Source of the DNA: Lates calcarifer
Lineage: Eukaryota > Chordata > Actinopteri > Centropomidae
Length of the DNA: 64,000 nucleotides
NCBI RefSeq assembly: GCF_001640805.2
Contig: NC_066847.1
Location: forward strand, 23,861,504-23,925,503
Direction of reading: 5' to 3'
The notes below the pieces were generated by a model. It did no database searches. It worked only from the letters and a program-made list of their open reading frames with translations, and had not been told where the DNA came from. Made by a program: the position numbers and the translations under genes. Positions 1 through 11,015 of the stretch are shown piece after piece (within the stretch, counting starts at the first letter, position 1; each line of letters opens with the position of its first letter).

Positions 1-25
1 TGAATGGAGAAGTGAGGCATTTGAG

Positions 26-72
<47 letters not shown>

Positions 73-2023
73 TTTCTGCTTTTTGTGTCTGCGAGATCTT
101 TCCTTTTGATGTGTCTATTCCAAGCAGAGACCTTGACAGGAGTCTCTTTGTACCAGCAGAGCCCCCGTCAACATGAGCACTCACACACACCACATACAAT
201 GAACAGGAAAAGGAAGGCGCACACACACACGCACACGCACACACACATTTCAATCAGTTTTCAGTTCTTAGGGTATTTCCCCTCTAGCTCTCATTAACCT
301 TAGTAATTGTGTGTATCACATGATAGGAAGATAAGGAGTCTAAAAATAAGAATAAAAAAATTCACAGTAAATGGTACAAATGTTTCCCAGTGAATGAATG
401 AGGGGCTTTGTGTCTCATGTAATTCCTGGTATGAATTAATGAAGCCAAACCGATTTATAAAAAAATAAAAAATATGTTAACCTTTGATATGAGGTAGAAA
501 TGGCAGATGAGGTATCAAAGAAGTTAATATCTGGACCTGGGTTTTCACAAAGAGATTATGAAAATGTCCAGATGAAGAGGATAAAAGGTCCCTCTCATAT
601 CACTTCCTCTTTTTTATCAGATTAGAATGAGGTACTACACAGACCACAAGTGATTTGTCAGGCATGCACACGCTGTAGGCCACACAATGACCACAGGCTG
701 AATAACAGATGTGTCCTCAGGTTTATGGGGAAGAAGTCAACTTAGCACTTAAAGGTTTATTTGACATACTTTTGCACACATTATTTTAATATACAAATTT
801 TCTCTTCTTTCTGTGTGAAATAATTACAGAATAAGTTATTAATTAATTAGTAATAATTAATGAGTTTAACACTATCAACATGCACAACAGCTGTTGCATT
901 GTAAATTCCGTGTACAAACTAATAAAGCAGTGCATAAGATCGGTTCTGGTCTATACATCTCAATTATTGCTCCATTATTGAGAAACTGTGCTCGTGCACT
1001 CCCACATTTAGCTGTATACAGACATCCTGTAGGCATTTCCTCAGTCACCCTAAAAACAAAGCGCAGTTTCATCAGAAGTCTGTGGTGAAATCTACTATAT
1101 GCTGCAGTGTTATAGCATCTACAGTGTGGTGTGATTCATTAATTCACCACACTTTTACCTGGTAAACATAATTAGCAGTGACAGCAAACCTTGGGAAGTT
1201 AATCACTAATGATTTAGTTAGTTTGATTCAGTTGCCTCACTTTAAAAGGTTAATGACAAATAGTATATAAACACAGAGGGAAAAAATCATATAAAAGAAA
1301 AACAAAAGCAGACTGAATGACAGGAGTAAAGACTGTGAGCCTTTATTAAACATTTGTAAGTGCTATATTATAGATAGGTGTGTGTACAGTAGAAATATTT
1401 GCACACAAATTGAAACTGTCTTAGACTGTCTAATGAGATTCCATCTCTTGTTTCATTTTTCATTTCCTTTTCATATGATCACATATGACGACCTCATACT
1501 CTTTGGTCTGAAGTACGTGCAGTGCTCACACATTCCCAGCACTCGTTCTTCAGGAATTGTTGTATGCTTAGTGTGTGTGTGTGCATGCATAAATCCCTTG
1601 GTTGCTGACCAGTTGGCTACATCTTTGCAGCTCTCTAGTTTGGTAGTTTTTTTTTCAATAATTAGTATAAAATGAGAGAATTTCAAAGTGACTCACTTTT
1701 AAGACACAGAAGTCCAGTGAAACTCTGCGTTGGGTCATGTTGAAGTGAGTAATGGTAAAGGGAAGTTGGAGGAGGGGAAGGGGGAGATATATTGTTTCAG
1801 TAAGCAGTGAGCCTCCAGGCCCTGTTAGCACGTGCAGCTTCTACACACACATGCATATGCTCATTTTAACCAATACTGTCTTTGTGTTTCAGTGTGTGTG
1901 CATGTCAGTGCCTGTTTGCAGATGTGTGTGCTGTAACCATGTGTACGTTTGCCTGCGTATGTGGTCATGTGTGATTGTCGTGATAGCAAGTAACATTTTA
2001 TTGTGTGTGTTTTCTCTCAACAG
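1..2023 (+). other. deptor: deptor intron (left part)
   Basis: No exon with a DEPTOR-like product is visible here. The interval contains a (TG)n array at 27-69, CA-rich stretches at 221-246, AT-rich sequence around 780-870, and TG-rich sequence at 1890-1980 ahead of the acceptor at 2023. The window opens inside this intron. Confidence 0.7.
27..69. repeat. (TG)n microsatellite
   Basis: Uninterrupted TG dinucleotides for about 43 bp in deptor intronic sequence. Confidence 0.97.
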
Positions 2024-2094
2024 TGCTGAAGAGACAAGTGAGTCCAGAGGAGCTGCAGACACCAGGAGGACCTTTTATAAAGAAGACATTCACT
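2024..2094 (+). CDS. deptor: deptor exon: linker before the PDZ domain
   Basis: The 71-bp exon lies between a ttctctcaacag acceptor ending at 2023 and a gtagga donor at 2095. It starts in phase 1 (the valine codon is completed by TG at 2024-2025) and ends in phase 0. It encodes LKRQVSPEELQTPGG followed by PFIKKTFT, the segment joining the DEP/linker region to the PDZ domain. The donor is followed almost at once by a (CA)n array, so open reading past 2095 into His-Thr repeats is not coding. Confidence 0.9.
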
Positions 2095-2115
2095 GTAGGA
2101 CACACACACACACAC

Positions 2116-2191
<76 letters not shown>

Positions 2192-5100
2192 GCTGAGCTC
2201 TAACAAAGACTACTTCAGCACAGATTGTGACTCACACACTCACAGTCACAAAGGAAGGGCATGCACTCAAATCATGTGCATTTGCAGACAACTCAGACAC
2301 ACACACTCACACACACACACACACACTCACAAATACATTCATAATATGTGCTCACCCATTACACTCTGCTCTTCTTCTGATATGGCTGTGTTAGCCACAG
2401 GGTGCCAAATGAGTATCTCATGAGAATAAATTTAAAGACCGCAGACCCAATGTATGTTGTATGTTGTTTGCACAACAATGGTGTTCAGTCTTGACTTTTT
2501 GGAAACAGAATGAAATAATCAGATAGCTCAGATTAGCATGTGCATTAAAAACAGTAACATGTCATATCATATCAACATTACACGTGTTCTTTTTGTCCCT
2601 CAGATTGTAGGCGATGCTGTGGGCTGGGGCTTCGTGGTGCGAGGCAGCAAACCCTGTCACATCCAGGCTGTGGACCCCGGTGGACCTGCAGCTGCGGCTG
2701 GCATGAAGGTGAGACTCGGAGAGATGTATGGAGTCCTGAGTCTCAGTGGGCTTGAAGTTGAGATGCAGGGAGGGAATGATGTAGGGACAGAGAGCCAGGT
2801 ATAGCGTATAATACAGGGATGCAGGCTTTGAGTTAGAGAGGTAGTGCAAAGGAGAAATCCTAGCTCATTTTCAGGTCACTGTAGGTATGGTGTACCAGGA
2901 ATAATGCCTTCTGTGATGCTCTCTTCATGGCTGTTGACCTGCAGTGCATTAAGGTGAGTGTAGAAGGCAGCTCGTGCTATTTAATTCTGAGAGATTAAGA
3001 TCAAAACTTCCTGTTTGCCTTTGATGTTTCAGATTGCCTCCTCTGAGCAAGGTTGCATACGCGTAGCACGCCTTTAACTTTAAAAATACTCTGTGCTTTT
3101 CCTTAGAATACATAATGTTATATTTAAGTGCAGACTGTGAGAGTGAAGTGAAGTGTTAGACAAGAAATGGGATGGTCGGGATAGGGGCAGAGAGCAACTG
3201 TTAAAGCAGGAAAAAGTGCTGCGAGAGGGGAAAAAAGTCAGGAAGGAGGAGGAAGGAGGAACAGGGCACTGGTGGTTTTGCTGCCACAGCTGGCATGAAG
3301 GTATGTAAGGGGAGTTGCAGCAAGGAATCTTGGGAATGCAGAATATAGGCACTTAAACCACAACGAGTGCAGGGAGGAGAGAGCGAGGACTGAATGAAAG
3401 AAGCAGCAGGAGCCAGAAAGAGGAACAGAGAAGCATATGACTTGGGGGGAAACATGAAGTTATGAAGCACATAATAAACTACTGGCTGCGTTTTTATCTT
3501 AATTGATCAGCAAACCACTGCTAATGTGCGGTGGACATTTTCTCGTCAGGGGTTGAAAATGGCCTCCATCGTCTAAAATGTCGGATCTTTAAATTTTTAA
3601 AGGAAACACAAAGATGACAACTCATCATGAAATTCTGGAGCTGAAAAAAAACAGCTGTACTTTTCCCATAATGGCAGCAGGTTGAAACTTTTCCGACTAA
3701 GTAAAGGGAAGGATGTTAGCTCAGAGTGAGGTCAGAAAGAAGACACATGAGGAGTGAAGAGTGTAGAGGATGAGGAAGGAGGCAGATGTTAGAGGTATCA
3801 GCACTGAAAGAGGAAATGGTCCAAACTAATATCACTTCTGCTCTGGTTACTGTTAACGGTCTTTTTTTTTTTTTTACTATGGAAATGCACGTCATGGTTC
3901 ACAGTCCATCATAAAAGTGCGTGTTTATGTCTTTGTGTATGCAATTAGCTCTCTTGACCTGATTGTGTGACCTACATGCTGATTCATCATGTCACAGTTT
4001 TACTCCAAATCTTGTCATTTAACCTTATTGTGTGTAAGAAAAGAAAAAACAAGGCAGGCTAGCATATTTGTTCAGAGATATCAGATTATCGCAGCGTTGT
4101 TATTGTCAATTGAATTCTCCGTGTGCAGCAGTGTGTGTCAGAGTGTCACTAGTTTATCTGTGAGGAGTTGCACTATTGCACTTTCCAAGAATGTTAATCT
4201 TGTTCCACCTCACCTGAGTGGTTTTACTGATGTGTAATTAAGCAGTAATACAATCCAGTAGAGGAAATGTCGTGTTGTAAAGTGTTGGCACCACACTCCA
4301 GGCAAAAGGCCTGAACCCAGAGGGCTGAGAGCATCACCGGACTACTACTCATCAAACACATATCCTCTCAAACACAGCATCTCCATCTGTCTGTAGCTTC
4401 TTTTTTTTTCCCCAACCACAGACAGACACACACATCAGCACTGTCCTAACCATAATGGATTTCAGCACTTATGTAACCGTCCAATACATCACTCTTAGAG
4501 CCTCTTCTAATGCACTTTTATAAGGCAGCAGGTAGAGCAGGGTGTGTGTTTGTCTCACTTTGTGTCCATTTGTTCTGGTCTCTGCTGCATGTTTGCACAC
4601 CATTATGTGAGTGAACTGAACAATGTGTTCTGTTACACATAGATATAATTGTCAGAATCTCTTGACCTCCATCTAAAAGATTTTGAACATTAAACATGAG
4701 AAGATTCAAAGGTCAGATGAATCTGTATTGTATTTATGAATTTGTATTGAAATAAGATCATTTATATGCACAGCGTTTAATTCTGTCTCTTGAGTTTATT
4801 GATTATACTGAGGACTCACACATAATTATGACCTGTTGGGACTGAAAAAAAAATCAAATGGACTGTCTCTTGCCAGGCAACCAGCAGACTCAAGGAAGTC
4901 GCTGCTCCTGGTCAGGAAATGGTCCCACACTGATCTCTGTAAAAGCACAGCTTGTCTTTTTTACATTTCTGTATGGATTAAACAAAAAAGATATAGTATA
5001 TTAATTAGTGAGCTGTAAACCAGCAGACACTGTGCAGATTAAGCCTGATGTGCTGTTCAGTTTGATGGATCATTGTGGTTTGATTTCTCACATAGCTGCT

Positions 5101-7636
5101 GTGGTTGTTAACATAAAAAAAACCTTTTACATGCTTTTCTAACATATTTACTGCAGATTTCATAATGCAATGCAGAAAATGCATCCATGTATGAGTAATT
5201 TATTAGCAGCAGAGTTGTTAATATATGCTGCTGTAACTCTTCAGTCAGTTATTGTTTCTCTGTCTTTCTGATTCCTCATGGCTCGTACTGAGTGTTTTAT
5301 GTAACGAATGACCAACCTCTACATTACACACAGCTGTTATTAATGCATGTAAGTTGAACGTCTCAGCATGGCCCCCTTATTCTCTCTCTATGTCTTCTCG
5401 TCATGCCGGTCCCCGTGTCTGAGAGCTATTTTAACCCTCTGAGCGCAAGGAGCCATTCAGCTCAGCTGGGCCTCAGCCAAGGCTAACAACCCCACAGCCC
5501 TGAAAGGAGAGAAGCATCAGTGGGGGAGAGAAAGAGGAGGGGGAGGTGTTGGAAGAGAGTTAAAGAGGCCGAAAGGAAAGGTAGAGAATAGAGGGAGAGA
5601 AATCAAGAGAAGTGGAAGAAAAAGAGAGCGCGTCTAGAAGTGCACGATGGACAGTACTTTGACTCTTGTGAAGCAGTGGGACATAGGCTGCAGAGGTTTA
5701 GATGTAATTACAGTGAGAGGTTGAAATTCCTCTGCAGCACAGGATTAACAGTCTTGGCTTTTTTTTCCTCCTCCTTCCTTCTATCATTTAGGGAACACCG
5801 GAAAAAAACCTTTAGCAGCAATTGCTGTGAAAATAAAACCAAAAATAGTAACCTCTATCAGTGTTTATTCGCTATCCTCTGTTTCATATGTAAGATGAGT
5901 TTATGTAAGGAATGGTTTGAATAGTTGTTCCCTGTAAGATGATTCTAAATACATAATGTTTCCTGCATCTAAGGCAAGGGACACATCTGTTAAAGTTATT
6001 CTTCCATCTGCGTTCAGCAGTATACATCTGCATTCAATTGATTTATAAGCAATATAAGAATCAGAATGAGTACGTGCTCTCATTCTCTCTGACAGGCATT
6101 ATACTTATTTGCATCTTGCAGACCTTATGGAAGACTTTTGGAAGCCAGTGAAGTGGGAGTGTGCTTGCATGTGTTGAGTGTGCGCCTGTAATAGCTTGCA
6201 AAAAACCCCACAAAAAACACCACAACAGCAGCATCATGTTGCAAGAACAGCGGCTAGAGGGCAGCTCTGACAACAAGTCTTAGTTTTATCAGAGCTGTTG
6301 AGTTGGAGTGGTGGTTAAACGGTGATAAGGGAGGTGGGGTCCAGGAGTGACGGGGGAGTGATTGGAGCGTGGCAGTCATGTTGTACCTGGTGCAGTTTTA
6401 GCAGTAGTTACCACTTCATGGCAGTTAGTGCTATCAGTGTTTACTGTTGGAGCTGTGGCTGTGTTGTGATTTCTCTCTTGGCTTACTGCTGCTTTCACTG
6501 TAAGGTCAAATTTGTGTATTAGCTGCACTATGATTACAGATCTATGTTATTAAAAGGAATACTTCCATCAAAAAAACAAAACAAACAAAGACAATCAAAC
6601 CAATCATTTGGATGTGAAATACTAACCTAAAAGATGGAAACTGCAGCTTTCGCTAGTTGCATTGTGCCAAATCAGTAACTAGATTCAATCATATGGACTC
6701 ACTGGGCTCAAGATGTCTTTTTTTTCCAGGAGAGACCAGTGAGAAAGCATAAAATAACACACTGTCAGACAGAGTTTAAGTGATTATAGGGAAGAATGAC
6801 AGTGCTGAATACCTCTGTTATCAAGTGCAGGTGTAAAAATTACTCAACAAAACATCTTTAAAAGAGTACTCCACCAGATATTTATCTTCTAAGAATAAAA
6901 CACTAACACTCTGATTTGGTCTTGAAGGGTGGCAAGTGACTTTACTACCAACCGGTCAAGACAGACAGCCGCCCACCTTGAGCCTGGTTCTGCCTGAGGT
7001 TTCTGCCTCTTAAAAGGAGGTTTTATCTATTGCTTGCTCATCATGGGAGTTGTTGGGTCTCTGTAAATTATAAAGAGCACAGTCTAGACCTGTTCTAAAT
7101 GAAAAGTGCCCTGAGCTAACTTCTGTTGTGATGGCGCTAGATTAATAAAACTGACTTGACAGTAGATTCCAGCGACAACCCAGAGCCACAGTTTAATCAA
7201 TAGAAACATAGAAACATAATCCTCCTGCAGCACTGATGTGTACGTTCGTTACACTCCAAACACTGCGCAACACTGATGAATACATCGAAACGGCCGCAAT
7301 TTTCTTGTCAGAGCGACCTTCAAGCCTGCAGGTGGTGAGTATTTGATACTAACAAGATTCTGTGGAGTATCCATTTATTTCTGTCTCCTCTCATGTCTCT
7401 GAATACTTTCAATCACAGTCACCTCTACTTCCACCTCACCTTTCACATTTTGACTGCTGTGATTGGATTGACATTTTACAGTATCTCTCCCTTCTCTGTC
7501 CATCTCTCTCCAGGTGTGTCAGTTTGTTGTGTCGGTGAACGGGCTGAACGTCCTCTCCCACGACTACCGGACCGTCAGCAACCTGATCCTAACTGGACCC
7601 AGGACAATCGTCATGGAAGTGATGGAGGAGCTATAA
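2024..7636 (+). CDS. deptor: DEPTOR, 3' part of gene (linker and C-terminal PDZ domain), three coding exons
   Basis: DEPTOR binds and inhibits mTOR in mTORC1 and mTORC2. It has two N-terminal DEP domains, a linker and a C-terminal PDZ domain that contacts mTOR. Three exons are visible: 2024-2094, 2604-2708 and 7514-7636 (TAA at 7634-7636). They join in frame. The joined peptide reads through VLKRQVSPEELQTPGG, IVGDAVGWGFVV, GSKPCHIQAVDPGGPAAAAG and VSVNGLNVLSHDYRTVSNL, ending MEVMEEL. I recognise this as the DEPTOR C-terminus; GWGF is its version of the PDZ GLGF carboxylate-binding loop. The first visible exon needs one base of a codon from an upstream exon, so the DEP-domain exons lie left of the window. 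The protein appears intact here. The col14a1-type gene follows downstream in the same orientation. Family identity rests on remembered protein sequence, not a search. Confidence 0.93.
2095..2603 (+). other. deptor: deptor intron with long CA arrays
   Basis: This 509-bp intron carries a (CA)n array from 2100 to 2189, starting five bases after the donor, and a second CA-rich patch at about 2295-2336. The array has TACACA interruptions near 2120-2140. The 3' end has a normal pyrimidine-rich acceptor. Confidence 0.85.
2100..2189. repeat. (CA)n microsatellite beside a deptor splice donor
   Basis: About 90 bp of almost pure CA with a few ATACAC units near 2120-2140. It begins 5 bp after the 5' splice site at 2094/2095. 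Confidence 0.97.
2604..2708 (+). CDS. deptor: deptor exon: first half of the PDZ domain
   Basis: The exon has 105 bp, exactly 35 codons. The acceptor is tttgtccctcag ending at 2603 and the donor is gtgaga at 2709; both ends are phase 0. It encodes IVGDAVGWGFVVRGSKPCHI then QAVDPGGPAAAAGMK. The GWGF loop and the small-residue-rich turn before the PDZ alpha-A helix are visible. Conservation with DEPTOR is near complete as I recall the family. Confidence 0.94.
6858..7377. mobile_element. Possible MITE interrupted by the retroposon tail
   Basis: The left end reads taaaagagtactccaccaga and the right end tctgtggagtatccattta. The reverse complement of the right end matches the left with a few differences, giving a degenerate terminal inverted repeat. 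The retroposon-like tail at 6983-7160 lies inside, so the structure looks nested. No transposase frame is present. Confidence 0.4.
6983..7160 (+). repeat. Dispersed repeat tail, copy 1 (LINE/SINE 3'-tail-like)
   Basis: The sequence from ggttctgcctgaggtttctg to a ctgacttgac end closely matches 26035-26244 in this window (shared pieces include tttctgcctcttaaaagga, agtctagacctg or its variant, and aacttctgttgtga). The TTGAC-type 5-bp tail and the AATAAA-like stretch before it look like the 3' end of a retroposon common in percomorph genomes. The class assignment is inference. Confidence 0.7.
7514..7636 (+). CDS. deptor: deptor terminal coding exon: second half of the PDZ domain and stop
   Basis: The acceptor is catctctctccag ending at 7513. 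The exon reads VCQFVVSVNGLNVLSHDYRT, then VSNLILTGPRTIVMEVMEEL, then TAA at 7634-7636. It supplies the later PDZ beta strands and the alpha-B helix (DYRTVSNLIL) that lines the peptide groove. The protein ends at EEL; as I recall, mammalian DEPTOR carries two more residues. The exon is 4.8 kb from the previous one, and a nested repeat lies about 140 bp upstream. Confidence 0.94.
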   Translation: MCQFVVSVNGLNVLSHDYRTVSNLILTGPRTIVMEVMEEL

Positions 7637-8481
7637 GTTCGAGAGGAGCAGTGTAATAATTATGCAGCAGCAGCAGCAACAAGGTTTAACACTTGACCTC
7701 AAAAACCACACTGATCGAGAACTGTAAGACAACTTGACACACTCTCACTGTTCCAACATTGTTTGGATAAGGTGGATGACTGAGAAACAGTGTGTGCTCA
7801 AGAATGTGGGTATTCAAGTAGTAAAGTAAATGATTCAACCTGCAGATAAAAGGGGAAGGTTGACCTAGTTTTTCTTTGAGTTTAAAGGCACAAGCACTAC
7901 AGATGGAAAGTGCAAGAGCCCCCCACTTGTACAGCTGGATCACCAGCTGCTTCATTGTGACTCTGAGTCTTAATGAAGAGGTCCCAGACTTCATGTGTGG
8001 AGTAAGAAAACCTGAATTCCATGTTTTTTTGCGTTTTGAATCCAAACTGTATCACGAATCTGTTGCTGAACACATCAGAGGATGTGAGACGGAAGCTGGA
8101 GATGAGAAAGTAAAAGCTGAAACTGCAACAATGAGGAGGAATATTTCATGTTGATAGATTCAGTGACCTCTCCCCCAGTTTGTTTCCAACTTTCGACTTA
8201 AGGTCCTGACAGCTCAACAGCTCACTCTGCTGGGAAGGACAGGATAACACAGGGAGGGAGCGTATTTATATTACAACTACATACTGTAAATCACAAGGTT
8301 TTGGTTTCAGGGTTTTTAATTGTTTGTTGTTGGTTTTTTTCCCTGCCCGGGGAGCCACAATGTTGAATAGAAAAAATACAAGTTTTTACCCTTCTCATGT
8401 GAAAACCCACTGGCAAATTAACAACTATAGTGATGGCCAGGTAGATTTATGTATAGCTGCTAGGAATTTGTTAGTGTACAT

Positions 8482-8487
8482 AATAAA
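8482..8487 (+). terminator. Candidate polyadenylation signal of deptor (AATAAA), proximal
   Basis: Canonical AATAAA about 850 bp after the deptor stop, followed within 40 bp by ordinary sequence with no other signal. A second AATAAA is at 8819-8824. Which one is used cannot be told from sequence alone. Confidence 0.45.
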
Positions 8488-8818
8488 GGTGCAGCTATGA
8501 ACTGCACGTGACATTAACAGGCACAATGTACATTTAAAAAGTTATGATGGATTTAACGCACAAACAAACAGAAGAAGCCCTACTTATGTTTACAGGATGA
8601 AACCTCATTAATGTGCAAACTAAAACTGCTACAGCACTGAGAACATCTTGGAGACTATATAAATAATTGTTTTTAAAAGGACTAATTTCCCTTGATTTCT
8701 TTAGTATCTTTTAGTTTGTTGGGTTTTTTTTAAAGATTATACCTGATATGCAGACTTTTATTTTCTATAATGACACAGAAGTCATTATACATAAGAGCTT
8801 GTTTAAGAGACAAGAAAG

Positions 8819-8824
8819 AATAAA
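8819..8824 (+). terminator. Candidate polyadenylation signal of deptor (AATAAA), distal
   Basis: Canonical AATAAA about 1.2 kb after the deptor stop. TG/T-rich sequence follows (for example at 8843-8853), which suits a downstream element. It could be an alternative site to 8482-8487. Confidence 0.4.
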
Positions 8825-9063
8825 TATTATATGTCATACTTACTGTTGACATGTTCTCAGCTCTAAAATACCTTTAGGAAATCTTTTTAAGAAGTGTTAC
8901 ATTTATTGTGTAAAAAATTATGGAATGAATATGTTCCACACCTGTGGCAATGCCAAATAAGCCCTAAACTATAATGTTATGCCAGCCAGCTTTATTGGAA
9001 AAAGTAGAAGTAGTAAACAGTGGAGTCTGTTGACTTTTTAATACAGATGTTGTATCTACAGTA

Positions 9064-9654
9064 TACACTGCTGCTCAAAAGTTTTACAACACCCCATTTT
9101 TTGTTTTATGTTATGTACAAATGTTAAGTACTAAACTGCCCATGGAAAAAAAGAAAAAAGAAAAAGAAAAGTTAAGATCATCAAAAACTGTATGTATGTA
9201 TGTACATTTCATAGAGAAGGGCCTTTTAAGGGATTAAGAGATTGGTTAACTCACAGCTTTCCTGCAGCAAAGGAAGCAAGTGAAGCCTTTTTGATTACTT
9301 ACACACCCAGACTGACTGGTTGGTCAGGGGTTCCTCCTACAACAAGATAATGACCCAAAATATTAGAAGAGAAGAACCAGACGGTTCAAGTGATGGAGGA
9401 CCAGCACCAGTCTCCAGACTCTAACTCTCTGTAACTGGTTTGGGATGAACTGGACCAGAAGGAAAAAGCAAAGCAATGAGTGTATTCAGCTGTTGGATGA
9501 GTCAAGACTTTAAATTAAATTGCAGATTTAAGGTTCTCCCCTTTTTTAATTTTTTAAATTATTTTTTGTTCTAGGCTTTAATTTCAGAAACACTCTGACA
9601 TTAAGTGACAGCTGGAAAAATGGAGGTGCTCTAAAACCTTTGACCAGTAGTGTA
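9064..9654 (+). mobile_element. Tc1/mariner-family transposon relic, internally deleted
   Basis: The ends are inverted copies: tacactgctgctcaaaag at the left and ctttgaccagtagtgta at the right, flanked on both sides by a TA dinucleotide (9062-9063 and 9655-9656), the usual Tc1/mariner target duplication. Inside, 9330-9475 translates in pieces to Tc1 transposase landmarks: LLQQDNDPK around the second catalytic Asp (9330-9360), SPDSN at the SPDLNPIE site (about 9412-9426), then a VWDELDQK-like stretch (9438-9463). The element is about 590 bp, less than half of a full Tc1 copy. Stops and frameshifts break the remaining frame, so it is dead. It lies in the deptor-col14a1 intergenic region. Confidence 0.8.
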
Positions 9655-10548
9655 TATTCTCTAATGTTTGAAGAATAAGGAGTAGAATGACTACATGAGC
9701 ACTCAAACTATTGAACAATTGTTTTAAGTGACAAAAGCACTTAGGTGACAAAAGCTTTCTTTTTTGGAATAACATGTAAAGTATTTATATGTGAATATTA
9801 ATTTGTGAATATACAATCTAACATCCCTAATGAAACTTATAAGAAATAATAAGAAATAATAACCCCCTGCTTGCTCCCAAATCCTGTTCTTCTTCATTAT
9901 CTGTCTTAGATAATGTGTTAGATAATCACCAGTATGATCACTCGAAGCAGAACATTGTGCAGTAAAATCTAAACATGATAAGGTTGGTAGGGTAATGCTG
10001 AGGTAATTGTGGCAGTTATTTGAAATATGACGTCTGTGTGATCTGTTTTTTAATGACAACATATGTCAACCACACATAGATGGAAAAAACTTCATTTGTG
10101 GTGATCACAGACGTTAATACAATTAATAGCAACTTGTCTTTCCAAAATAAGAGCATGTTGTAAATAGTTTTCAGTGGAGCTGCTTTCTACTGTACAAATA
10201 TCAATACCCCCTCAGAAAACTGGTGACAGCGCAGTCTGTGGTTAATCAGATATTTGAAAGATCCTGTTGTTGATTTTTCGTTATTGCATTTTTTTTTTCA
10301 GTTCTGTGAGCTCCACAAATAAAACTTAATTCACCTCTAATCTATTGGAGTGGCAGCAGATCTGATTAGCCGGATATAACTACAGGTGAATGAGAAATAA
10401 TTTTATTTTCTTGGAGTTTGGTGGTAATGAACCTTAAAAGACAACAGAGTCTAGATCAAGAGTTAACTGAAAGTTCACTGGATGAAAGCAGGTTTGAGGT
10501 TTAGGTAAATGGATTTGTACATTATTATCCTCCAAAATAACATTCGAA

Positions 10549-11015
10549 TTAAAGCAACATTATGCAACTAGTTTACCTGAAAATGACAGCTTCAAAATCA
10601 TTTTGATGTTACACTGAGTTGTAATAGGGAGAATGGTGTCTCTGTCATTCCCACTCCATGCCCCCAATGCCCATTCTTGCACTATGTAACTTGGGTTGAC
10701 TGGGTACAAATCTCCCATGAGAAGTACATAACTGAGTGACAGTCAGCAGCTTATACTGCCTGAATTAGGTCCAGCAAGTTCTAGAGTAATGCCACTGTAA
10801 AACAGTAACAAAAAAAAAAAAGATGGATAGATAGATAGAGGTGATTAGAAACCAGCTTTCATCTCTAATATCCAGCAAGGAAACTTTTAAAATATCAAGA
10901 TTTATAAACCGAATTTAATGTGTTTGTTACAGCAACAGTACTTCCTGTTCCTAATTACCACTTGTGGCTACAGAGGCCTGTGTTGCTCAGAAAAAGTTAC
11001 ATAATGTTGCTTTAA
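10549..11015. mobile_element. MITE-like element with terminal inverted repeats
   Basis: The left end ttaaagcaacattatgcaac and the right end gttacataatgttgctttaa are inverted copies with one mismatch across 20 bp. The interior (about 427 bp) has no coding capacity and contains an A-run and a GATA-rich patch near 10810-10840. Terminal repeats, small size and no transposase indicate a non-autonomous DNA transposon. The superfamily is not assigned because the target duplication is unclear. Confidence 0.7.

Larger units (their letters stand above)
2709..7513 (+). other. deptor: deptor 4.8-kb intron
   Basis: Non-coding interval between the two PDZ exons. It holds a possible relic copy of the PDZ exon end at 3262-3300, purine-rich sequence at 5500-5640, and a nested dispersed repeat at 6858-7377. 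Open frames here, such as 3989-4237 and 6322-6522, show no recognisable product. Confidence 0.8.
7637..8824 (+). other. deptor: deptor 3' UTR (3' limit uncertain)
   Basis: Non-coding sequence follows the stop directly and includes a short CAG run at 7663-7680. AATAAA occurs at 8482-8487 and again at 8819-8824, the two best candidate ends. A third AATAAA at 10319-10324 lies beyond the Tc1 relic and is less likely. Open stretches at 7686-8154 on both strands show no recognisable protein and are taken as UTR. Confidence 0.6.

Noticed and set aside
1752..2423. 223-codon open frame with His-Thr repeats
   Set aside because: It is read through the (CA)n arrays; the real deptor exon at 2024-2094 uses a different frame.
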